A stretch of DNA of 64,000 nucleotides from Rhipicephalus microplus (GCF_043290135.1 NW_027464603.1:6092501-6156500), one strand, 5' to 3'; counted from the stretch's first letter, positions 1 to 10,187 are shown. Numbers and translations: made by a program. The notes: generated by a model from the letters alone, not told the origin.

Positions 1-317
1 TTTGACGTCGCAATCACAGTGAATGTCAGTGCATGTTGCACAAAAAATAATCGACTGATGCCTTTTCAATACACATGTTCAAAAAAAAAAAAAAAAAAAA
101 AAAAAAAATAAAATACACATGTTCAAAAAAAAAAAAAAAAAATGATACATGAAAAAGCAAATTTTATCGAGTTACACACACAAAAAGAAAACATCAGTGC
201 AAGGAAAAAAAAAAAAAAAAAAATTTGTTGAGATCAAGACCTGTACAGAGATAGGTGGTAAAGAAGTAAATTGCAGTTTCAGTGTGTTGTAAATGCATTT
301 GTGAACGTGATGCAGCT
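1..317 (-). repeat. 3' UTR of the minus-strand LINE, with homopolymer tracts
   Basis: This stretch lies downstream of the ORF2 stop on the minus strand. It holds no gene. It contains three long A runs on the plus strand (near 80-108, 125-142 and 204-222), which are T-rich on the LINE sense strand, and a short duplicated stretch that reads acacatgttc at the A-run borders. The related LINE at 48,776-53,877 also has a T-rich 3' UTR of about 270 bp ending in an (AAAT)n tail. No such tail is visible here, so the true 3' end probably lies beyond the left edge. Confidence 0.55.
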
Positions 318-3131
318 TTATAGCGTGTTCGTTAATGCTTTCCGGAAACGGTCAGGGTCTCTGATTGCGACTAGTGACGCAGGCAGGTGATTCCATTCAT
401 AAGATGTTTTTGGCAAGAATGAATATGAGTAGGTGACTGTGCGCTGTGATGGTACGTGAACTTTGAAAGGGTGGTCGACACGTGGGGAGATATAGGATGC
501 GGATGTGATGTATCGGGACTTCAACTCATTGTTATGATAATATATTTTATGAAAAAGGCAAAGACGGGATAACCTCCTACGAGAAGAAAGAAGGGGAATG
601 CCAAGTGTTCGTTTCATGTCAGTGACACTGGCAGTTCGATGGTAGTTGTGAAGGATGAAACGGACCGCTCGATTTTGCACATTTTCAATTATGTTTGTCA
701 GACTAGCATGACCAGGATCCCATATGGAGCATGCGTATTCAAGGTTAGACCTAACATAAGTAATGTACAGCTGTTGCTTTAACTTCGGGGGAGCTAAGGA
801 AAAATTACGTTTTAAATAACCAAGCATGCGGTTAGCTTTCGATGTAATGTATTCTATGTGTCTTTTCCATGAGAGATTGTTAGTAATATGCACACCAAGA
901 TATTTATAGGATATTACTTGATCAAGTGAAGTATTATTCAGTAAATAATTAGGGCATGCTGAAATACTACGGGAAATTCTCATTGTTTTGCATTTAGACG
1001 TGTTAAGGTCCATAACCCAGAGCTTACACCATGTCGAAATGTTATTAAGATCATTCTGCAGTGTTAGGGTATCATTAGGGCCTTCAATCTTGCGATATAA
1101 AACACAATCATCGGCAAATAAACAGATGGAACTTGTGATTTGGTTAGGAAGATCATTGATGTATATTAAAAAAAGTAATGGTGCTAAAACAGAGCCCTGA
1201 GGTACGCCTGAGTCAACCGGTACTTCAGGAGAGTTTTTATCATTAATGCTGACATATTGCGTTCGGTTGGATAGAAACTCTCGAATCCAATTGAAAACCA
1301 GGGGATCAATGCTTAACTGGCTGAGTTTAAATAAGAGTAAGCGGTGACTGACGCGGTCAAAAGCCTTGGCGAAATCTAAAAATATGCAGTCTACTGTAAA
1401 ACCATTGTCTAGAAATGCGTGAAGATCATTGCAAAATGTTGCTAGCTGTGTTTCGCATGAGAATGTCTTACGAAACCCATGCTGACTACTATGAAAGAAC
1501 TTATTCGATTCTAAAAAATTGACCAGATGGGAGAAAATGACGTGTTCGAATATCTTACAAGGAATTGAAGTCAGGGAAATAGGTCTATAGTTTTGAGGGT
1601 TGTGTGTGTCACCGGATTTATGAAGTGGTATCACCTTGCCTGTTTTCCAGTCTTTAGGTAAGGAACTACTGTTCAGTGATTTCGTGAAAATAAGGTTTAG
1701 TAGGATGGAACTATATTCGGCGGTAGCCTGCAAAAATTTCGACGTGATGCCATCAATACCGCACGAGGACGATCTCTTTAAATTGTTAATGATGGAGCGG
1801 ATACCAGACGAGTCAAGTAAAATGGGTTCCATGGGAACGTAGCTAGGCGCAGTGAAACGTGGACAGATGTCAGGGTGAGTAGCACAAAATGAACGGGCAA
1901 AAACAGTGTTAAGTGTGGAAGCGCACTGGCTGCTTGGGATTGACTCGCCAGATTTATCAGTAAGAGCTATAGTTAGATTATCCCGGTTTCTCACGACATT
2001 CCAAAAGCGTTTTGGGTTGCTTTGGAGCAATGACGGAAGTGTATTATTATAAAATTTAAACTTAGTTTCTTTTAATGCACTGGAGTATGCTTTTGCCGCG
2101 GTTGTATAAGTGGACCACTTATCAGCAGATGACGATTTCTTGGCGGCACGAAAGAGCCTTTTTTTTTTGTTAGACAGCCGGTTGAGGTACCTTGAATACC
2201 ATGGCGCGTTGGATGAATGATAAACCTTCCTTACAGGGATATGCTTTTTTATTAGATGCAGTGCTTTGTCTTTGAAACACGTCCATATTTTCTCGACCGT
2301 AGCATCATTGTAAGAAAGACAAAAGCTGTCGAGAAATGAGGAAAGCTCGGTGTTGATAGCCTCAAAGTTGGTCTTATTGTAATCCTTTATAAGTTTAAAG
2401 CGATTGCTCCTTCTATTCCTCGGTACAGAAATGGAAAAATGTAGCACGTCATGGTCACTCAACCCTGGCAAGTGAGTTATTTCAGATGCAATATCTGGTG
2501 ATGAGGTGAGTATCAAATCTAGTAGGTGTGATGTGCTAGGAGTAACACGGGTGGGAATACGCACTAATTGAGATAGATTGTAATCCAAACAAGTGGTTAG
2601 GAAATAACTCGTTTCAGCTGAAGCAGGCTCTGCAAACGGGCATGGATGAGACCATTGGATTGATGGAAAATTAAAATCTCCTAGAAGAAAAACTGGAATA
2701 CCGGGAGTTAATGCCGAAATATGACTTAGGCAATCATGTAATTCTTCGCAGAAAGAGCCGTTGGAATTAGGCGGGCGATAGCAAATGCCAAAAACAATTT
2801 TTTGAAAACAAATCGTCACGTAGCACCAGACAATTTCTAATCTACAAGGGATTTTCAGAAGTGTACATTGAAAACACTCATTCACAGCAATAAGGACCCC
2901 ACCACCCCTTCTTTCGGAGCGATCACATCGATGTACAGTGAAAGTTTTGTGGCACTGAAAAAGTTCACTTGTTGCAATTTGATCGGAAAGCCAGGTTTCA
3001 GACAAAAGAATTATGTCAGCATCCGTGTCATTAATTAAAGCACTTAGGCGGTCTCTTTTCGGAATAAGGCTGCGAATATTAGCATACAGGATTGAAAGCT
3101 CCGATGGTGAAGATGAGCCACCACCCCTCAC
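318..3131 (-). CDS. LINE ORF2: endonuclease-reverse transcriptase (CR1/Jockey group)
   Basis: This 937-residue frame encodes an apurinic-like endonuclease followed by a reverse transcriptase, the enzyme of target-primed retrotransposition. The endonuclease occupies about residues 10-235 with the expected residues: Asn in YANIRSL (18), Glu in LLSETWL (45), GDFN (151-154) and SDHD (225-228). The RT spans about 450-720, with FLDFAKAFD, GVPQGSVLAPLLF and FADD (672-675). The C-terminal part resembles the thumb and tail of CR1/Jockey-group elements; no RNase H is seen. There are no internal stops or frameshifts. The frame has no ATG before residue 434: the start given is a GTG at 3,131, and the same frame runs upstream through GAC AGT to the UAG that ends ORF1. 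Translation therefore needs readthrough, reinitiation or a non-AUG start, or the UAG is a mutation. Clade assignment is by motif only. Confidence 0.9.
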   Translation of the reverse strand: MRGGGSSSPSELSILYANIRSLIPKRDRLSALINDTDADIILLSETWLSDQIATSELFQCHKTFTVHRCDRSERRGGGVLIAVNECFQCTLLKIPCRLEIVWCYVTICFQKIVFGICYRPPNSNGSFCEELHDCLSHISALTPGIPVFLLGDFNFPSIQWSHPCPFAEPASAETSYFLTTCLDYNLSQLVRIPTRVTPSTSHLLDLILTSSPDIASEITHLPGLSDHDVLHFSISVPRNRRSNRFKLIKDYNKTNFEAINTELSSFLDSFCLSYNDATVEKIWTCFKDKALHLIKKHIPVRKVYHSSNAPWYSRYLNRLSNKKKRLFRAAKKSSSADKWSTYTTAAKAYSSALKETKFKFYNNTLPSLLQSNPKRFWNVVRNRDNLTIALTDKSGESIPSSQCASTLNTVFARSFCATHPDICPRFTAPSYVPMEPILLDSSGIRSIINNLKRSSSCGIDGITSKFLQATAEYSSILLNLIFTKSLNSSSLPKDWKTGKVIPLHKSGDTHNPQNYRPISLTSIPCKIFEHVIFSHLVNFLESNKFFHSSQHGFRKTFSCETQLATFCNDLHAFLDNGFTVDCIFLDFAKAFDRVSHRLLLFKLSQLSIDPLVFNWIREFLSNRTQYVSINDKNSPEVPVDSGVPQGSVLAPLLFLIYINDLPNQITSSICLFADDCVLYRKIEGPNDTLTLQNDLNNISTWCKLWVMDLNTSKCKTMRISRSISACPNYLLNNTSLDQVISYKYLGVHITNNLSWKRHIEYITSKANRMLGYLKRNFSLAPPKLKQQLYITYVRSNLEYACSIWDPGHASLTNIIENVQNRAVRFILHNYHRTASVTDMKRTLGIPLLSSRRRLSRLCLFHKIYYHNNELKSRYITSASYISPRVDHPFKVHVPSQRTVTYSYSFLPKTSYEWNHLPASLVAIRDPDRFRKALTNTL

Positions 3132-3137
3132 ACTGTC

Positions 3138-4103
3138 CTAGCTAGTGTTAGAATAAGGACGACCTGATCTGGTCGCCCTAGGGCTAGAGGAAACGGCAAC
3201 TTGTGGGGAAGGTGCCTCGCAGACGACGTTGGTGCGAGCATCATACACATAGCATTTATTTTGTGCATATAATTTTTTGTACCGCAACTTAAACGGTTTT
3301 TTTAAAGCAATGCCAAACTCTGTCAGCTTTTTACGAGCTTCACGAGTTGATACAGAGAAGTCTTCAGAAAGGCCAATGCCACTACCTCGTAAAATAGATT
3401 TCTTAGACAGTAGTAGCATTTTTGACTTGGAATTTGAAAATTTAGCAATGAGGGGTCTATTTTTACCTGCCAAGTATCTGCCTATTCGGTGTGCTCGTGC
3501 TATGTCATCGGGTGATAAGCGAACATCCAACCTGTCACGGGCCATCGTGATAATTTTTTCTTCTGACTGGTGCGCTTTCTCGTCTGGCACGTCAGGTAAG
3601 CCATAAAATAGCACATTATCACGTCGAGACCGATCTTCAGCCTCGTCAAGCCGGGCTTGTAGATCAATTGTCTCTTGTTCCACGCGAATTAGTGATTGGC
3701 GCGTGATAGATAGTTCTTGCTGTACATTTGGAAGATCGCTAATCCGTTTTTCTACTGTTTGTAGCCGTACGGTAATGTCAGCCACAGCAGTTGCAACTGT
3801 CTCATGGGAAACCTTAAGATCAGACAATGCCTGTGACATGCTCGATTGGTTAGTCTCGATTCTAATACAACGCTCATTTGTCTCTTTAACCAACTGAATT
3901 AGTTCCGTTAGGGTCTTGTCAGGCCCAGGGTTTTCCTCAATGTCCCCACAAAGCATAAGCAGCAAAGAAGAAAAAGGTTCAAGCAATGCTTCTGGGCACG
4001 GAAGCACAATCGCAAATCGGTCACTAGTCTTGTAACATTTGCAAGGCAAGAGAAAGGAATCACCAACCTGCACAACAAGAAAGATGTGCCGTAAGTTCTT
4101 CAT
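3138..4103 (-). CDS. LINE ORF1: 2A-like peptide, coiled coil, L1-type RNA-binding protein
   Basis: This is the nucleic-acid-binding first protein of the same LINE. I chose the ATG at 4,103, the most 3' copy of a Met repeated in each upstream monomer. The frame stays open to 4,778, but that extension is simply 321-bp (107-codon) monomers read in frame. From the chosen start the protein is 321 residues. A hydrophobic N-terminus leads into a 2A-like motif, CGDIEENPGP, at about residues 52-61. A heptad-rich coiled coil follows (about 65-150), then a region like the RRM and C-terminal domains of L1 ORF1p, with RRDNVLFYGLP and RAHRIGR as landmarks. In other systems 2A peptides cause ribosome skipping between Gly and Pro. 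The frame ends in UAG at 3,138-3,140 and ORF2 continues in the same frame directly after it. Confidence 0.85.
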   Translation of the reverse strand: MKNLRHIFLVVQVGDSFLLPCKCYKTSDRFAIVLPCPEALLEPFSSLLLMLCGDIEENPGPDKTLTELIQLVKETNERCIRIETNQSSMSQALSDLKVSHETVATAVADITVRLQTVEKRISDLPNVQQELSITRQSLIRVEQETIDLQARLDEAEDRSRRDNVLFYGLPDVPDEKAHQSEEKIITMARDRLDVRLSPDDIARAHRIGRYLAGKNRPLIAKFSNSKSKMLLLSKKSILRGSGIGLSEDFSVSTREARKKLTEFGIALKKPFKLRYKKLYAQNKCYVYDARTNVVCEAPSPQVAVSSSPRATRSGRPYSNTS

Positions 4104-4769
4104 TCTGTCTGTGCATCCGTGCCCACTGGCGGGGTGGCAAGTGGCGTGTGCTTTTAAACCATCCACTATCAGTCGTGACGATGTCACTGACGTTGTACTG
4201 CGTGGCTCATGGAAAGGGCAAGCCGTGGCGCTGTTGAGAAGACTGGGCGCGGCGCTTTCAAACACGCATGAAGAATCGGTGGCTGCGCAGATGACATCCA
4301 CGTACGCCGAAGTCGAGCCGCAAAACGGAATTTCGACCGCGGGAAGCGATCGATGATCCAAGGGATGGCTTGCAAGAACGCCCACAATCTGCACAACAAG
4401 AAAGATGTGCCGTAAGTTCTTCATTCTGTCTGTGCATCCGTGCCCACTGGCGGGGTGGCAAGTGGCGTGTGCTTTTAAACCATCCACTATCAGTCGTGAC
4501 GATGTCACTGACGTTGTACTGCGTGGCTCATGGAAAGGGCAAGCCGTGGCGCTGTTGAGAAGACTGGGCGCGGCGCTTTCAAACACGCATGAAGAATCGG
4601 TGGCTGCGCAGATGACATCCACGTACGCCGAAGTCGAGCCGCAAAACGGAATTTCGACCGCGGGAAGCGATCGATGATCCAAGGGATGGCTTGCAAGAAC
4701 GCCCACAATCTGCACAACAAGAAAGATGTGCCGTAAGTTCTTCATTCTGTCTGTGCATCCGTGCCCACT
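4068..4769 (-). repeat. Tandem 321-bp 5' monomers of the LINE
   Basis: Two full units (4,068-4,388 and 4,389-4,709) and a partial third (4,710-4,769) repeat with an exact 321-bp period and look nearly identical. The period is divisible by three, so one reading frame crosses all of them into ORF1. By position they match the 5' promoter monomers of some LINEs, such as mouse L1; a promoter role is inference. On the minus strand each unit ends in gtgcag, and that is where the single-copy ORF1 sequence begins. Confidence 0.85.
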
Positions 4770-4979
4770 CTTCTGCACCAGCGTTCAAGATTGCACCTTC
4801 CGTCTGAAAATCTGCGCCATCGCCAGAAAAAACTCTCTAAACGCCACAAAACAACCGCTTCTACTCTGCAGGAACACAAGCAGCGCCCAATCAGTCATGA
4901 TTAACGAGCACGCAAGCTGCCTGCACGGCATGTGTATCACCCACGACGAGGCATTCAATGCCTACAATAGAGGTTTTTA
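4770..4979. other. Unassigned stretch between the LINE 5' end and the MITE
   Basis: About 210 bp with no recognised gene or repeat. It is either the extreme 5' end of the LINE or older flanking DNA. No target-site duplication could be set because the LINE 3' end is outside the window. Confidence 0.4.
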
Positions 4980-5666
4980 GTTTGACGTTTTTACGCTCCG
5001 CTTAGCAGCTAAGCTGAGCGGGAATGCGAGTGCGCATGCGCCCTCCGCTAAGGCCTTAAGTGGGTTACCGGAGCGGGGAATACGGTCCGCTTTCGAGCAG
5101 CCTAAGCGGAGCGCGATGCGTCACTGCCGTTTTTGCAAACAGAAGGGGGACAACGCGCGCGCCCTCTATCGTGCGTGCAGCAACTTTGCTCCTTTCAAGA
5201 TGGCTGCCTTCAGAGATGGCACGATTTCCGCGAGTGCTTGCATGGTTATGCAAACACAGTTTCAACAGTAAAAAATAAAAACGCCGCCACCACACACGCG
5301 TCAAAACCTCAAACAACACACAGTGAATGCTTGCAATGGATCTGGAACGGAACCTTGCTGGCTTTTGAGTATATACTATCAAGTCAGAGCTTGCTTCTTT
5401 GTCAAAAAATAGATTGTTAATACATTGAAAGTGAATTTCTAAATACTTCGTGAATATATAATTTACACGTTATTGTTTTGCTTCTTATACGTGAAAAAAA
5501 TGTTTTTATTTTGTTTACCGACGATGAAAACGACCAGAGGGCGCTGCAACTGCGAAAGGTCCGCTTCGCTGCCGGCAACAAATAACTAAAAGAAAAAAAT
5601 CAGCCGCCGCTCCACTGCGGTTTCGTGGGTGCTCCCGGAGCGGTGTGGACCACAAAAACGTCAAAC
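4980..5666. mobile_element. MITE-like element with GTTTGACGTTTTT termini and TA duplication
   Basis: The ends are inverted copies: gtttgacgttttt at 4,980 and its reverse complement ending at 5,666. Both are flanked by TA (4,978-4,979 and 5,667-5,668), which fits a Tc1/mariner-type TA target duplication. The body is GC-rich, with several gctccgc/gcggagc blocks in both orientations, so internal folding is likely. No transposase domain is recognisable. An AAGATGGCTGCC motif lies at 5,197-5,208. I call it a non-autonomous DNA element; the superfamily is inferred only from the TA duplication. Confidence 0.6.
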
Positions 5667-6112
5667 TAAAAACGTCTAATATCAGAACTGTCGATTCTGC
5701 AAGATGTTAGAACCTCGTTCGTTCTTCACAAGAATGCCAGCTGTAATTGCCCCTATCTCTACGTCCAAAGGATTTTTGTGTTATCAAGGACGCAACCACC
5801 AGCCTGGCCCACCAGAACTCCTGCGTTAACCGGACTGCTGCACTCTCTCCTGAAGTCTTTGAAAGTGTACGGAACTACTTTGGAGCATAGAGCCAATTGT
5901 GGATTTTGACATTTGTGACTTTTTAACCTCTCCTTGTTTACTTTTTCTTGTTCATAATTCATGCCTTCTTTCAGGGGGAAGGGGAATCATGTGACGTATG
6001 AAGCGATGGTTCGTAGAGGCAGAGGAGGAAGAAGTCAGAATGGAATAAAACATGGCATATGAGCCGGGCCACGTCACCCAGTCATCATAGCGTCATATAT
6101 ATATATCTATAT
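5667..6112. other. No gene; possible retroelement 3' remnant
   Basis: No coding sequence is supported. Near 5,974 a purine-rich run (agggggaagggg) precedes a TG-initial stretch, which resembles a polypurine tract next to an LTR start. No second LTR copy was found in the window, so this remains a weak suggestion. Confidence 0.25.
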
Positions 6113-6272
6113 AATTAAGAAATTAAGGAGCACACTTACGAAAATTTGATAGTTGTTTACTCTACGTTTCGGCCGTGGCACGGCCTTTGTCAGGATTCCT
6201 GATGAAGGCCGTGTCATTGCCGAAGCGTTGAGTAATCAAATTTCCGTAAATGTGCTTCTTTATTTCTTAATT
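6113..6272. repeat. Inverted pair of Penelope-type termini with hammerhead-like motifs
   Basis: Two arms of about 80 bp face each other. Read outward from the centre, each has ctga, a short GC hairpin and then a GAA(A/G)CGT-like block. The left arm on the minus strand reads ctgacaaaggccgtg, then cggccgaaacgt. The right arm on the plus strand reads cctgatgaaggccgtg, then gccgaagcgtt. Outside this the arms share an imperfect match to about 6,113 and 6,272. The arrangement resembles terminal repeats of Penelope-like elements, some families of which carry hammerhead ribozymes. No coding sequence lies between the arms. Confidence 0.5.
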
Positions 6273-6307
6273 ATATTTGAACCGGACCCACAGGACTTTT
6301 TTTCATA

Positions 6308-6533
<226 letters not shown>

Positions 6534-6555
6534 ATATATCTATATTTATATATAT

Positions 6556-6790
6556 GTGGGAGGGACTGCGGCAATGGCGTAGTGGTTAGAGCATCCGCCT
6601 CGCATGCAAGAGGTCCGTGGTTCAAATCCCTGTGCCGCGCAGTTCCCAACCGGATAAAAAAAACCCGCGTGGTGATGGAACTGCAATAAGAGGCCTGGGG
6701 TGCGGCCTCACCGGTAACCACCGCCGGGAACGCACTCCCTCACCAGAGAAGAATTGGCTACCCTGGTGCAGTATCTGGCCACTACCTCCA
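6556..6790 (+). mobile_element. tRNA-Ala-like SINE
   Basis: A 72-nt tRNA-like head lies at 6,568-6,639. The acceptor halves (gcggcaa and gtgccgc) pair at six of seven positions, the anticodon loop is ctcgcat (reads as Ala, CGC, with the normal U33), and the T arm has the B-box motif ggttcaaatcc. The A-box region is tggcgtagtgg. The anticodon stem is partly broken, so this is a SINE head rather than a working tRNA. A body and a short A-run follow. The 3' limit against the RTE 5' region is uncertain. Confidence 0.65.
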
Positions 6791-6922
6791 ACATGCATAC
6801 GTCAAATAACTCACGGCCCTCAGTCCCCAGCAGCTGCGAAGCAACTGACCACGGCGGCAGTCAGATCTGCAACGCAGCACAGGGTGCTAAGAATCTCTAG
6901 ATCTGGAAAGGCCGCCATTGGA

Positions 6923-9742
6923 ACCTGAACTTAGCAACGTTTAACACTAGAACTTTATCTAGTGAGGGAAGTCTGGCTGTACTATTCGAGGAGCTAGAGG
7001 GTGTTAAATTGGGATATAATAGGGCTCAGTGATGTTATGGGCACAGATGAGGCCTATACAGTGCTACAGAATGGGCACGTCCTTTAATATCGGGGCTTGG
7101 CAGACAAAAGAGAACTGGTAGTGGGGCTCCTAATTCACGGAAACATAGCTGGCAAAATAGAAGAATACTATAGCAATAATGAAAGGGTGGTAAGTATCCT
7201 AATTAAACTGAATCAAAGATACAAGATGAAGGTGGTACAGGCTTACGCGCCTACATCCAGTCATGATGACGCTTCAGTTCAAAGCTTCTATGAAGAGGTG
7301 GAATCGGCATCGCGTAAGGTAAAAACATAGTATACCATAGTGATGAGTGAGTTTATTGCAAAGGTAGGGAAGAAGCAGGCTGGAGACCAGGCAGTAGGAG
7401 ATTATGGCATCGGTACTAGAAACGCCAGAGGAGAACTACTAGTAGAACTCGCAGAGCGCAATTTTTACGGATTCTGAATACCTTCTACCGAAAACAAAGA
7501 AACCGCAAGGGGACATGGAGGAGCCCTAATGGCGAAAATAAGAGCGAAATACACTTTATAATGAGTGCACACCCAGTAATCGTGTAGGATGTGGAAGTGG
7601 TTGGCGAAGTACGATGCAGTGACCATAGAATGGTACGCTCTCGAATTCGCCTGGACTTAAAGAAGAAACGACAGAAACTGATACGCAAGAAGCCAATCAA
7701 TGATCTAGCACTGAGGGAGAAAGTACAGGAATTCAGACTGTCGCTTCAGAGCAGGTACTCGGCTCTTATTGGGGAAACAAACCTTATCGTAAATACAATG
7801 AATGATAATCTGACGAGTATCATTACGGAGTGTGCAGTGGAAGTTGGAGGCAGGGTAGTTAGACAGGACACTGGCAAGCTATCCCAGGAAACGAAGAATC
7901 TAAATAAGAAGCGTCAAATCATGAAAGTCTCAAGTACAACAGACAAAATAGAACTGGCAGAACTTTCGAAGTTGATTAACAGGCGTAAGGTATGCGATGT
8001 AAGAAGGTATAACATGGAGAGAATTGAACACGCTCTGAAAAACAGAGGAAGCGTCAAAGCAGTGAAGAGAAAACTTGGATAGACAAAAATTGGATGTATG
8101 CACTAAAGGACAAACAAGGCAAAATAACTACCAATATAGATAGGATAGTTAAAATAGTGGAGGAGTTTTACAGAGGTCTGTACAGTAGCCGAGACAACCA
8201 CGACCCTAATACTATAAAAACTACCAGTAACCCAGATGGCACCCCAGCAGTAATGACAGAAGTCAGAAAAGCTTTGGAGAGCATGCGAAGAGGCAAAGCT
8301 GCTGGTGAGGATCAGGTAGCATCAGATCTGCTGAAAGATGGAGGAAAGATTGTGTTCGAAAAACTAGCCACCCTGTTTACGAGGTGTCTTCTGACGGGAA
8401 GAGTACCACAGTCTTGGAAGAACGCTAACATCATCTTAACGAATAAGAAAGGAGATGGCAAGGAGTTGAAGAATGGCAGGCAGATCAGCTTGCTTTCTGT
8501 AGTATACAAGCTATTTCCAAAGAGAATTGCTAACAGAGTAAAGAAAACATTAGAATCTAATCAAGCAAAGGAACAAGCAGGATTTCGAACATGCTACTCA
8601 ACAATTGACCACATTCATACTATCAATCAGATAATAGAGAAATGCTTCGAATATAATCGACCACTATACATAGCCTCCTTAGATTACGAGAAGGCATTTG
8701 ATTCAGTAGAAATATCAGACACTGCGGAATCAGGCCGTAGATGAAGTATAATAAACATTTTGAAAGAAATGTTCAGGAGATCAACTAATATCATAGTGCT
8801 TCATAAAAAAGCAACAGAATACCAACCAAGAAGGTTGTAAGGCAGGGGGACACAATCTCCCCATCGCTATTTACCGCGTGCTTACAAGAGGTTCTCAGAA
8901 GCCTAGAATGGGAACAGTTAGGGGTAAGAGTTAATAGAGAGTACCTTAGTAACCTGCGGTTCACTGATGACATTAAATTGCTGAGTAACTCAGGGGACGA
9001 ATTGCAACTCATGATTACGGAGTTAGACAAGGATAGCAGAAAGGGGGTTCTTAAAATTAATCTGCAGAAAACGAAAGTAATGTACAACAACCTCGAAAAA
9101 GAGAAGCGCTTCGAGATAGGTAATATTGAACTTCAAGTTGTAAAAGACTATGTCTACTTAGGGTAGGTAATAACCACAGAGCCAAACTACGACACTGATG
9201 TAACTAGAAGAATAAGAATAGGGTGGAGCACATTCGGCAAGCACTCTCAAATTATGACAGGTAGATTGCCACTATCCCTCAAAAGGAAGGTATATAACAG
9301 CTGTATCTTGCCGGTACTTAGCTACGGAGCAGAAACCTGGAGACTTACAAAGAGGGTTCAGCTTAAATTGAGGACGACGCAGCGAGCATTGGAAAGAAAA
9401 ATGGTAGGTGTAACCTTAAGAGACAAGAAGAGAGCAGAGTGGATTAGGAGACAAACGGGGGTTAAGGATATCATAGTTATAATAAAGAATAGGAAATTGA
9501 TGTGGGCTGGGCAGGTTGCGCGTAGACAGGATAACCGCTGGTCATTAAGGGTAACAAACTGGATTCCCAGGGAAGGGAAGCGGGTTAGGGGAGACAGAAG
9601 GTTAGGTGGGCAGATGAGATTAAGGAGTTTGCGGGTGTAAATTGGCAGCAGCAAGCACAGGACCGGCTTAACTGGCGGAACATGGGAGAGGCCTTTGCCC
9701 TGCAGTGGACGTAGTCAGGCTGATGATGATGATGTTGATGAT
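6923..9742 (+). pseudogene. RTE-type LINE, endonuclease-RT pseudogene
   Basis: Frame fragments in collinear order give one decayed endonuclease-RT gene. The endonuclease start is visible near 6,930 (FNTRTLSSEGSL). RT follows in 8,094-9,166: FRTCYSTIDHIHTINQ, LDYEKAFDSVEI, VRQGDTISPSLF and FTDDI, where a canonical FADD is expected. The C-terminal region at 9,254-9,640 has the family signature YGAETW and LMWAGQVARRQD. Multiple stops and frameshifts separate the parts, for example near 7,330, 8,083, 8,745 and 9,166. The 3' end has the block gccctgcagtggacgtagtc followed by a (GAT)n tail. The related minus-strand copy at 27,361-31,310 shares these features. RTE assignment is by resemblance to CFDP2/BovB-like proteins. 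Confidence 0.85.
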
Positions 9743-10137
9743 ATATGGGAAAGAAGCGTATACTTAAAGGCTGTTTTTTCGCGTTTTAACACAATTTTAA
9801 TAAATTCTAACACACAATTATGCCCAGGAATGTATGCGGGAAGTTATTAGAACCAATTGTATTGTAAATGCGAAGGAAGAAAGGTGGATGAAAACAAAAC
9901 TTTCCGTGAGCAGGAACCGAACCTGCGACCTTCGAATAACGCGTTCGATGCTCTATTACTGAGCTACCACAGCGGCTATCCGCCGAGCCACTTGAATGGG
10001 TTTCTATTTGAATTTAAACGTAGAAGTGTCAGTAAGCGCCACCTGTAGTATGGCGGCGATTGTGGCACGCTCTGTATGAGCCTGTTTTGCGTCACGTAGC
10101 ACGTGAAATCATTCCGAGCTGGCAGCTCACCACTAGT

Positions 10138-10140
<3 letters not shown>
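9743..10140 (-). repeat. Diverged single copy of the 456-bp array unit
   Basis: This stretch aligns along most of its length to the array unit that starts at 10,184, but with many substitutions. It includes a tRNA-like block on the minus strand near 9,911-9,985, with tagctcag and ggttcggttcc as A- and B-box-like motifs. Its acceptor halves pair poorly, unlike those in the array. It lacks the roughly 60-bp linker found in array units and ends at a (TA)n run. It is probably an older dispersed SINE-like copy from the family that was later amplified. Confidence 0.75.

Positions 10141-10183
<43 letters not shown>
10139..10183. repeat. (TA)n microsatellite, left border of the array
   Basis: A pure TA run between the diverged unit and the first unit of the homogeneous array. 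Confidence 0.95.

Positions 10184-10187
<4 letters not shown>

Noticed and set aside
4039..4677. Plus-strand 105- and 90-codon frames in the LINE 5' monomers
   Set aside because: They are antisense to the repeated monomers and recur only because of the repeat; ORF1 on the other strand explains the region.
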